Shown piece after piece: positions 1-8,738 of a DNA stretch of 11,326 nt. The stretch's first letter is position 1; each line of letters begins with the position of its first letter. Origin of the DNA: OMOG01 sp041485845 (lineage in GTDB: Bacteria > Acidobacteriota > Terriglobia > Bryobacterales > Bryobacteraceae); contig JBGPKH010000255.1 in NCBI GenBank assembly GCA_041485845.1, positions 1 through 11,326 of the forward strand, written 5' to 3'. The position numbers and the translations under genes are program-made. The notes under the pieces were generated by a model. That model was given only the letters and a program-made list of their open reading frames with translations. It ran no database searches and was not told the origin of the DNA.

Positions 1-1171
1 CCGGGAAACTTTACGACGAAGCGGATTTCAATCGGAGCATCGTGATTCAGGAGCGGGAAAAGAAGCGCGTACAACTCTTCATGGAGCAGATCAACCAGAA
101 CGAAAAGACGCTGGTTTTCTGCGCCACCCAGGACCACGCGCTCGCCGTCCGCGACCTCATCAACCAAATGAAGGCCGGCGAGGACCCGAACTACTGCCAC
201 CGCGTCACGGCCAACGACGGCGCGCTCGGCGAGCAGCACCTGCGCGACTTTCAGGACAGCGAGAAGAGCATACCCACCATCCTGACCACGTCGCAGAAAC
301 TCTCCACCGGCGTGGATGCGCGCAACATCCGCAACATCGTTCTGATGCGCCCCATCAATTCCATGATCGAGTTCAAGCAGATCATCGGCCGCGGCACACG
401 CCTGTATGACGGGAAGGATTACTTCACCATCTACGATTTCGTGCATGCCTACCACCACTTCAACGATCCCGAGTGGGACGGCGAGCCCGTCGCGCCGGAA
501 CCGAAGCCGGATCCTGCGCCGGCGCCGCCACGCGAACCCCCCGGACCACCACTCGAGCCGGGTCCGCGCCGCCAGAAGATCAAAGTCAAACTGGCCGACG
601 GCAAAGCGCGCACCATCCAGCACATGATGATGACCAGCTTCTGGCACCCGGATGGCGCCCCGATGTCGGCTTAGCAGTTCCTTGAGATGTTATTCGGCAG
701 CCTGCCGGAGTTCTTCCACGACGAAGCCGAGTTGCGCGCCCTCTGGAGCGATCCCGATAAGCGCGCGCCAGGCTGCTCCAAGGTCTTGCGGAGAAAGGTT
801 TCGGCAGGGACCAGATGGCCGAGATGCAGAGGATCATCGACGCCGAGAACAGCGACCTGTTCGACGTGCTGGCGCACGTCGCTTACGCGTTGCCGACGCT
901 CACCCGCGAGGAACGGGCTACGCGGGCCAAAGTCGCGATCGGCACGCGTTTCAACTCGAAGCAGCAAGTCTTCCTCGGGTTTGTGCTCTCCCAATACGTC
1001 AAGGTCGGCGTGGAGGAGTTGGATCGTGAAAAGCTGTCGCCCTTACTGAAGCTCAAGTACAACAACGCAATCGCCGACGCCTGGGCCGATTTGGGAAGAC
1101 CGGAAGAGGTTGGGCACATTTTCGCCGGCTTCCAAAAGTACCTCTACCAGCAAGCGTCAACTACTACGTAA
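1..1171 (+). pseudogene. hsdR: Type I restriction enzyme R subunit (HsdR, EcoEI-like), 3' part, broken by a nonsense codon and a frameshift
   Basis: This is the C-terminal part of the ATP-dependent translocase/endonuclease subunit of a type I restriction system; the gene enters from the left edge, with codons in frame from base 3. What is visible is the second helicase lobe: the segment KTLVFCATQDHA, then TSQKLSTGVDA and the motif VI-like QIIGRGTRLYDG. A proline-rich linker (about 480-565) and the EcoEI-type C-terminal domain (IKVKLADGKARTIQ onward) follow. The frame stops at TAG 672-674 in MSA*QFLEMLFGSLPEFF, where CAG would restore it. Reading continues in the same frame to about 761, then needs a shift of +2 (or -1) at the CGCGCG run 762-767. 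After that RARLLQGLAEKGFGRDQ runs to TAA at 1169-1171. The product would lose the C-terminal domain, which in this family is associated with assembly onto the methyltransferase, so restriction is probably impaired. Identification is strong; whether both lesions are real rather than sequencing error is less certain. Confidence 0.85.
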
Positions 1172-2117
1172 ATGGACCGGCAAGTCCGGCGGAAAGCTCC
1201 GGCTCCAGCCCCACCGCGCGATACGCCTCGAGCAGCGCGCCCTCCGCCGGCCCGCGCTTCGGCGGTCCGCAGCGATTCCCTTCCTCCAGTTCCACCAGAA
1301 TCCGGAAGCGCTCCAGCAGCATCCGGCTTTGGAAAACGCCGCCGATGCAGGCCACCTCCACCAGGTCGCCCGGTTTCCACAATTGCGAACGCACCGAAGC
1401 CGCCAGCAGGGCGAGTTCCTGCGCGGCCCGGGTAAGGATCTCCGCGGCCACCCCGTCGCCCTCGGCCGCCGTCACATCCACCAGTTGCGCCAGCGCCGCC
1501 ACGCGCGACCGCGGCCACTCCGGCGCGTAGAACCGGTGCAGCACGGCGTTGGCATTTCGCGATTCCGTGGCCTCCAGCAACACCGCGCGCAAAGTGGTGG
1601 GCGGGCCCCATCCTTCTTCCATGCGCAGGGCGGCGCGCAGTGCCTGGCGGGCGATGTCAAACGCGCCGCCCTCGTCGCCGAAGATGTGGCCCCATCCGCC
1701 GGCGCGGGCTTTGCCGCCCTCGGGGTGCCGTCCGAAAGCGATCGAGCCGGTGCCGCCGATGACGATAATTCCCTGCCCCAGCGCCGTCGCGCCGGCCAGC
1801 GCGATCACCGCGTCGTTGGTCACGATGAGCTGGCGTGTGCGCAGAATCCCGCGCAGGATCTCGCGCTTGTCGTCGGGACCGCCGCTCATGCCGAAGCACG
1901 CGGCTTCGAACTCCACCCTCGCGGCATCCAGTCCCGCCTGTGCGCAGGCGGCGGCCAGACTGCCGGTGACGGCCCGCTCCAGTTTCGCGCGGCCCTCGGC
2001 GAATTCCGCGTGATTGCACGGGCCGGCTTCACCCGTGCCGAGAATGCGGCCGCTCTGGTCGCCGATCAGCGCCGTGGTTCCGGATTGTCCGCCGTCCACG
2101 CCGAGAAACAGTTTCAT
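1164..2117 (-). CDS. BadF/BadG/BcrA/BcrD-family ATPase, probable N-acetylglucosamine (amino sugar) kinase
   Basis: A 317-residue cytoplasmic kinase of the ASKHA fold (BadF/NAGK branch), likely phosphorylating an amino sugar such as N-acetylglucosamine with ATP. The phosphate-1 loop is at residues 6-14 (GVDGGQSGT). Next come a conserved MSGGPDDK segment near 77-84, VTNDA with the probable catalytic Asp102, the phosphate-2 loop IGGTGS (120-125), the NAGK-type signature GGWGHIFGDEGG (140-151) and a late GGVFQS adenosine-site motif. The length is normal for the family. The start is the ATG at 2115-2117, preceded 5 nt upstream by AGAGG. It lies 10 nt after the stop of the upstream glycosyltransferase-like gene, so the two are probably co-transcribed. 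The 3' end overlaps the convergent hsdR remnant by 8 bp. The exact sugar cannot be read from sequence; glucosamine or a muropeptide sugar is possible. Confidence 0.85.
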   Translation of the reverse strand: MKLFLGVDGGQSGTTALIGDQSGRILGTGEAGPCNHAEFAEGRAKLERAVTGSLAAACAQAGLDAARVEFEAACFGMSGGPDDKREILRGILRTRQLIVTNDAVIALAGATALGQGIIVIGGTGSIAFGRHPEGGKARAGGWGHIFGDEGGAFDIARQALRAALRMEEGWGPPTTLRAVLLEATESRNANAVLHRFYAPEWPRSRVAALAQLVDVTAAEGDGVAAEILTRAAQELALLAASVRSQLWKPGDLVEVACIGGVFQSRMLLERFRILVELEEGNRCGPPKRGPAEGALLEAYRAVGLEPELSAGLAGPFT

Positions 2118-2127
2118 GGCAGCCTCT

Positions 2128-4269
2128 TCATGGCAACTGGTAAAGCCTCGCTCCCCTATATTCGCCCACCTGGCGGACTCCCCACAGGTCCTCGTGTTGC
2201 TGAAGATCGCCCGAGCCGAACTCGCCGTCGAACAGCAGCAGGTAGTCGATGCCGCGCCGCTTCAATTCTTCGGCGGCCGCGCGGCGTAGATCGGGCGGCG
2301 CCGGCGCATCGCCGATTCGCGGCTCGGATGCGAGGCGCTTCCACGCGCCGGAACCGTCGCGTCCCTGCAACTCGAGATGGATACGGGATTGGTTGGGGGC
2401 GGTTTCGATCAGCACGGAATCGGCCGCCTGCTCGCGCCCGAAATCCACTTCCACGAACTGGCCGGGATCGAGGGTGTCGCCGCACATCCAGAAGGTCAGC
2501 GGCCGATCGTCAATGATGTTGCCGATGCCCCAGGGATAAGGATGCGCCGTCAGCCTCCAGCGGGGATCGCGCGGCAGTTCAGCGGCGCCGTCGAAGATCC
2601 GCAGTTCGTGAATGCTCCACGTGTCGCTGCCGGTGTTGGTCTGGACCACGCGGATCGCCCGCACTGGCTGACGCGGAAAGGAAAACCGCAACCGCCAGGT
2701 GGGAGCGTGTTCCGGGACGAAGCCGCTGAACAGCACATAACGGCTCACGATGTTGGCCGCGGACTGATACGCCACCAGGATGTGGCGCGAGGTGTAGGCC
2801 TCCGGAATCGGGGTGAACGTAAAGATCGTGGAGCCGGGCGCCGCGGTTTGCTCCACCATGCGGGTCGCGCCGTACAACGGAAGATTGGAGCGCAGGAAGC
2901 CGTCTTCGGGCTTGATGCGCAGCGCTTCCCGCCAGGGAATCTTGACCAGGCGCCAGGCGTCCGTACGGCAGTACGTACGGACGATCAGGGGCCAGGAAAG
3001 CAACGCGTGGAGCAACGCGATCGCGAGGGCCACTCGGGGCACGCGCTCGAACGCCAGCATCATCGCCAGGGCCACGAAGGGGAGCGCCGGAATCAGGAAC
3101 CGCGCGCTGATGTTGCTGAAGTAGGTCGCGCCGAAGACCGCCGCGGCCAAAAGCAGATGACGACCCTCGCGGCGGCGCAGCGCCAGAAGAGCGGCCGGCG
3201 CCAGCAGAAAGACCGGGCCGAGCGGTCCGGAGAGCGAGCCGAAGACCGTGACCTGCATAGGGATCTGCCATCGGCTGGTGATACCGGACCAGGCCAAGTT
3301 GTGACGGATCTCCCTTTCGAACGAAATGGTTACATATGGATTTGGAAACCATTGGTTGAAGAAAGGGGCGATAGGATTTTGAACCCACAGCCAATTCTTC
3401 ACCATCCACGGCGCCATGATCAACGCCGCCAACATTGCTACGATGGAAACATCCCGGAGACGGCGGCGGCTCTTCCACGCGACGAAACCCAGCGCGTACG
3501 GCACGGCGAGCCACACGGTGTATTTGGCGGCGTAGGCAAAACCGGCGGCTAGCCCGATGGCGATCAGCAGACGCGGAGACCGTTCCACCTCCCAAATCTG
3601 GAGCAGGTAGAACAGAGCGAAGGCGATGGCCGCCACGGCGACATCGTTATAGGCGCTGGCGCCATCCACTCCTACCAAGGGACTTGTAAATACAAGTAGC
3701 GCAGCACAGGCACCCGCCAAAGGAAACCCACCGCGCCGCGCGTAGCTGAAGACCAGCCACGCCAACGCCAGCAGAAACGCGAAATGCACCACGGCCGCCG
3801 CCGAGTGCCGGCCGAAAGCGAAGGCGTACAGGAAGAGCATCTCGACGCCTTGCGAGAGGCTGGCATACAGGTTGTCGGTGATGCGGTGGAAGCCATGCTC
3901 GCGCAGGTAGCGGCCGACCAGCCCCAGGTGGTAGCGGGAGCCGTCGTAGCTGAACTCCGGCGCCATGGAATTAAAGAAATACAGGAGGAAATATAAGATA
4001 AATACTGGAATCACTAAGGATGGAGGTTTTCCTGGGACCCAGTGGCGCCTTCGGGCTGCAACCACGGCCGCAGCCCCCGCTATCGCAAATACCCACGGAT
4101 AGGCGAGCCCCAGGGAGCATAAGCAAAACACTGCGAAGCTGAGCAGAGCGGCGCCGGTGACGAAGCGGATTCCCGGATCTTCCGAGGCGCGCCCCAGCGC
4201 GAGCGCACCGAGGGCCATCGCCACGGCCGCCGTGAGGATCGCGCCGAACAAAATGGCAAGGGCCTGCAA
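2128..4269 (-). CDS. Polytopic membrane glycosyltransferase-like protein (GT-C/GT39-like) with C-terminal discoidin-like domain
   Basis: About 713 residues from the TTG at 4267-4269. Roughly the first 450 residues are a run of hydrophobic helices separated by short basic loops. The first extracytoplasmic loop carries FSYDGSRYHLGLVGRYL (Asp109, Tyr113-His114), the Asp-then-YH pattern of GT-C enzymes that use polyprenyl-phosphate sugars. It should therefore add a sugar to lipid or protein outside the membrane; donor and acceptor are unknown. Residues about 529-650 look like an F5/8 type C (discoidin) beta-sandwich (DTWSIHELRIFDG, NIIDDRPLTFW, FVEVDFG), a carbohydrate-binding fold. A short alpha/beta tail (GIDYLLLFDGEFG) follows. 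I chose TTG because an extended -10 ends 7 nt before it and because the first membrane helix begins there. The first ATG, at 4363-4365 and 32 codons upstream, would add a basic, helix-free leader and is the alternative. Several AT-rich codon patches are atypical for the window. Confidence 0.72.
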   Translation of the reverse strand: MQALAILFGAILTAAVAMALGALALGRASEDPGIRFVTGAALLSFAVFCLCSLGLAYPWVFAIAGAAAVVAARRRHWVPGKPPSLVIPVFILYFLLYFFNSMAPEFSYDGSRYHLGLVGRYLREHGFHRITDNLYASLSQGVEMLFLYAFAFGRHSAAAVVHFAFLLALAWLVFSYARRGGFPLAGACAALLVFTSPLVGVDGASAYNDVAVAAIAFALFYLLQIWEVERSPRLLIAIGLAAGFAYAAKYTVWLAVPYALGFVAWKSRRRLRDVSIVAMLAALIMAPWMVKNWLWVQNPIAPFFNQWFPNPYVTISFEREIRHNLAWSGITSRWQIPMQVTVFGSLSGPLGPVFLLAPAALLALRRREGRHLLLAAAVFGATYFSNISARFLIPALPFVALAMMLAFERVPRVALAIALLHALLSWPLIVRTYCRTDAWRLVKIPWREALRIKPEDGFLRSNLPLYGATRMVEQTAAPGSTIFTFTPIPEAYTSRHILVAYQSAANIVSRYVLFSGFVPEHAPTWRLRFSFPRQPVRAIRVVQTNTGSDTWSIHELRIFDGAAELPRDPRWRLTAHPYPWGIGNIIDDRPLTFWMCGDTLDPGQFVEVDFGREQAADSVLIETAPNQSRIHLELQGRDGSGAWKRLASEPRIGDAPAPPDLRRAAAEELKRRGIDYLLLFDGEFGSGDLQQHEDLWGVRQVGEYRGARLYQLP
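2958..2983. repeat. Perfect inverted repeat inside the glycosyltransferase gene
   Basis: Arms CGTCCGTAC (2958-2966) and GTACGGACG (2975-2983) pair perfectly across an 8-base loop, GGCAGTAC. On the coding strand the repeat lies within codons for RTYCRTDA, so it is constrained by protein sequence and may be accidental. GTACG also recurs three times within the element. It could form a 9-bp hairpin in the mRNA, and no T-run follows. Confidence 0.6.
3682..3697. repeat. AT-rich 16-bp palindrome inside the glycosyltransferase gene
   Basis: ACTTGTA (3682-3688), AA, TACAAGT (3691-3697) form a perfect palindrome with 7-bp arms in otherwise GC-rich coding sequence (protein segment LLVFTSPL). It resembles an operator half-site pair in form, but it lies mid-gene and I have no evidence that it binds anything. 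Confidence 0.5.
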
Positions 4270-4440
4270 GCCCCCGATTGTACCAATGGGGAGTTGCGGC
4301 CGCGGGTGATCGCGGCTCGACGCGCGGGACTTCAAGGACGAGACCCGCCGCGGCGCGACCGGCATTCAGAGCGATCATCCAGCGGAACTCGTGCGATTCC
4401 TGCGCGCGAAGAAACTGCAAGCGGTAGACGGCGTGGGCCG
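4270..4440. other. Gap between the zinc-protein remnant and the glycosyltransferase gene
   Basis: These 171 bases hold the extended -10 described separately. If the ATG at 4365 were used, they would also hold the first 32 codons of the glycosyltransferase. In another minus frame they read AVYRLQFLRAQESHEFRWMI, which looks protein-like. I could not assign it to a family, and it may be a scrap of a lost gene or chance. Confidence 0.35.
4277..4285 (-). promoter_or_regulatory. Extended -10 promoter (TGGTACAAT) for the glycosyltransferase-kinase unit
   Basis: On the minus strand TGGTACAAT carries a TGn extension and a 5/6 match to TATAAT. Transcription would start about 7 nt downstream, at or next to the TTG at 4269, giving a leaderless or near-leaderless mRNA. 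No TTGACA-like -35 is visible at 17 bp, which an extended -10 does not require. The hexamer TACAAT recurs 11 nt before the histidine kinase ATG. Confidence 0.5.
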
Positions 4441-5450
4441 TCAGCGTTTCACCGCGGGGCCAGGTGGCGCTGTGCCGGTCTGGGGATCGTAGCGCGGATT
4501 GGAACGGCTGATCGGACTCGCGTCGGCGCCACCGGGCGCGAGCGGCTTGGCGCTTTCCACCCAGGCGGTGTACGTCAGATCGCGAAGAAGCGCCGCAGCC
4601 TTGGCAAGCTGGGTGCGCGCGAGCCGCGCTGCAGGCTCGTGTGTCTTGTCCGCGAAAGCTCCGGCCTTGTCCAGAATGTAGACCTCCTCGACGCGCGTGA
4701 AGGCATCGTCGAGGTGGGCCAGTATCGCGGCGAAGGGATCCGCCAGCAACTTCGGCTTCTCCATCAGCGGCGCGAGATCGGCGCCGGTCAACTGGATGAG
4801 GTCCACGAAGGCCGTTTCGAAGCGGCCGTGGACGCGCGGGTCGGTGGTGTACCGCTTGGGATTCGGACCCTGCCAGCCGTCGTGATGAATCGTGTCGTGC
4901 ATAGGCTGCGCGCCATCGGCGGTGTAGTGGCCGAGCCAGCCCATGTAGAAGGCGATATCCTGCGCCAGGTACTTCGCGTCCTTCTGCGACTCGGCGGAAG
5001 AATCGGCCGCCAGGCGGCGGTAGAGGCGCATCGCGGACTTCATGCGGTCGTAATTCTCGATCGCAGCGTACGGGAGCGTGCCGGTCCAACGCACGTTGGT
5101 CAGCGCGGCGCGGCCGGGGTCCTTCTCGCGAATCTTCAGGTACTCGTCGTACAGGCGCAGGACGAATTCGTAGCGCGATCACGGGATGGCGGTCATGAAT
5201 GCGAACTGCTCCTGGAACCATCCGTGGTTCGGGTCCTCGAAAATCTTCGAGTAGGGTTCGCCGTTGCCGCGCCACGAGTCGGCGCCGGGCCCGTCTTGGC
5301 GATCCAGTCCTCGTACTCCTTCAGAAAGACCGGCCCGTCGGCGGGCAGCGCGCGGACCGCGGCGCGGTTGGCGCTCTGGTGCCCACGCACGCCCCAGCCA
5401 CCGCTGAGCAAGGCGATGCCGCAAAAAAGAAGGATGCGGAGGGTCTTCAT
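4441..5450 (-). pseudogene. Secreted S1/P1-nuclease / zinc-dependent phospholipase C-like protein, broken by frameshift and stop
   Basis: The ancestral product would be an exported trinuclear-zinc phosphodiesterase. The ATG at 5448-5450 opens a signal peptide (MKTLRILLFCGIALLSGG), and the mature end is WGVRGHQSANRAAV; in S1/P1 proteins the N-terminal Trp and first His bind zinc. Later the ligand cluster GHYTADGAQPMH is intact, followed by GPNPKRYTTDPRVHGRFE, a pattern typical of this subfamily. The gene is not open. Near 5281-5292 the frame changes from KTGPAP to GADSWRGNGEPYSKIFEDP, explained by loss of one base in a G/C run. TGA (complement of 5179-5181) then interrupts MTAIP*SRYEFVLRLYDEY, where CGA would fit. 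Restoring one base makes the locus 1011 nt, exactly 337 codons, ending at TGA 4441-4443. It lies 37 nt after the phosphoesterase stop, same strand. The last roughly 217 codons remain open from an internal ATG at 5094, but without signal peptide or N-terminal ligands. Confidence 0.8.
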
Positions 5451-5487
5451 AAGATTCGAAACAGAGCCGCGACCGTAGGGAGCGCCG

Positions 5488-7935
<2,448 letters not shown>

Positions 7936-7984
7936 AGGAACTACCAGGATATCCCATCCTCTGCGGCGTCCGCGGCGATCAGCC

Positions 7985-8615
7985 CGGTGGGGCTTTCGCC
8001 TGCCAACCGATTTCTTGCTCCGATCAGAGCCGCAACCGAAGGGAGGTCCCGATGGAAGCCAAGCCGATTTTTCAGGTCCGGTCTCGATCGTCGATCCCAT
8101 CGACGGCACGGCCAACTACGCACACTCTCGGCCGCCCTGGCGGTGGATGTCGAGCCTCGCGTCGGAGTCGTGCGCGCACCGTTTCTCGGCGAAACCTACA
8201 CCGTCGTCCGCGGAGCGGGCGCGGCATGTAACGGCAGGCCCATCCGCGTAAGCAGGTCTCCAAATTGCGTCATGCCTTGATCGGAACCGGCTTCCCGCAT
8301 GACCGCTCGGACCTGAGTACATCCATGGCGCGCATCCGCCGGCTCTTGTCAAACTGTCAGGACATCCGGCGCGCGGGATCTCCGGCACTCGACATTTCCT
8401 GGGTCGCCGCCGGCCGGCTCGACGGCCACTCCGAGTCGCTCGCGCCCTGGGACATCGCTGCCGCCGGCCTCATCGCCACCGAAGCCGGAGCCCTCCGCGG
8501 CAATCTCCTCCCCGGAAGTTCTTCCCGGCCGCCGTCACTGCGCGGGGAGGAATTCATCGTGGCCACACCAGGAATCTTCGAGAGTCTCTCTGTGAGCTTC
8601 TCCGCTCGCCATAGA
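7985..8615 (+). pseudogene. Inositol monophosphatase-family remnant, 5'-truncated and multiply frameshifted
   Basis: Family motifs are clear but spread over three frames. SIVDPIDGTANYAHS (metal-binding DPIDGT, around 8084-8128) is in one frame. AALAVDVEPRVGVVRAPFLGE to NGRPIRVS (8131-8256) is in a second, with the residues normally between these blocks missing, so a small deletion lies at about 8126-8130. LRHALIGTGFPHDRSD through CQDIRRAGSPALDISWVAAGRLDG and APWDIAAAG (8265-8590) is in a third; loss of one A at 8262-8264 explains this shift. A final +2 slip in the CT run 8586-8592 would restore an end CELLRSP* at TAG 8613-8615. The N-terminal half is absent: upstream, only scraps such as EGRSRWK are recognisable, and the divergent phosphoesterase starts at 7935. 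As written, the last frame runs open into the downstream promoter. The ancestor was a Mg-dependent sugar- or inositol-phosphate phosphatase; no functional product is expected. Confidence 0.82.
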
Positions 8616-8673
8616 GGGCCACGCTACTATCGCAGGATCGACGGCGGCGGTATGTGGGGATTAGCCGTGGCTC

Positions 8674-8706
8674 CTCACCGTTCCCTCACCAATCGCTCAC
8701 ACTCCC
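8674..8706 (+). promoter_or_regulatory. Three 11-bp direct repeats, probable OmpR/PhoB-family operator
   Basis: Units begin at 8674 (CTCACCGTTCC), 8685 (CTCACCAATCG) and 8696 (CTCACACTCCC), each exactly 11 bp after the last and sharing CTCAC plus C or A. Eleven-bp direct repeats are the classic binding geometry of OmpR-family regulators, which dock head-to-tail on one face of DNA; actinobacterial PHO boxes of GTTCACC units are the closest known likeness. The array ends 15 bp before a TACAAT -10 and thus takes the place of a -35, as expected for an activator. The likely ligand is the regulator encoded two genes downstream. Confidence 0.68.
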
Positions 8707-8721
8707 TTCTAACCCCGGATC

Positions 8722-8727
8722 TACAAT
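8722..8727 (+). promoter_or_regulatory. -10 element (TACAAT) of the histidine kinase operon
   Basis: TACAAT matches TATAAT in 5 of 6 positions and ends 11 nt before the kinase ATG at 8739, so the transcript would have only a few untranslated bases. No Shine-Dalgarno is obvious between them (CTGGGTAGACC). No TTGACA-like -35 is present; the 11-bp repeats lie there instead. Confidence 0.55.
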
Positions 8728-8738
8728 CTGGGTAGACC

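Noticed and set aside
672..674. Readthrough or recoding of TAG in hsdR as a functional device
   Set aside because: A separate frameshift lies 90 bp downstream, so readthrough alone would not restore the protein; decay is simpler.
1110..2516. Long plus-strand open frame opposite the sugar kinase and glycosyltransferase
   Set aside because: Arg/Ala/Pro-rich translation without motifs; a GC-rich shadow of the minus-strand genes.
2377..3552. Plus-strand open frame of about 390 codons opposite the glycosyltransferase
   Set aside because: Shadow frame with no recognisable domain or membrane pattern.
3971..5275. Minus-strand open frame of about 430 codons over the zinc-protein remnant and the glycosyltransferase start
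   Set aside because: It is a different frame from the recognisable zinc-protein motifs and the membrane helices; composition is shadow-like.
4294..5478. Plus-strand open frame of about 390 codons opposite the zinc-protein remnant
   Set aside because: Antisense shadow without motifs.
7936..8115. 60-codon N-terminal extension of the phosphoesterase
   Set aside because: The extension is basic and low-complexity and overlaps the IMPase remnant, while a proper signal peptide begins at the ATG at 7935.
8626..8631. TACTAT as another -10 element upstream of the kinase
   Set aside because: It resembles TACAAT, but no start codon follows at the expected distance and the TACAAT at 8722 is better placed.
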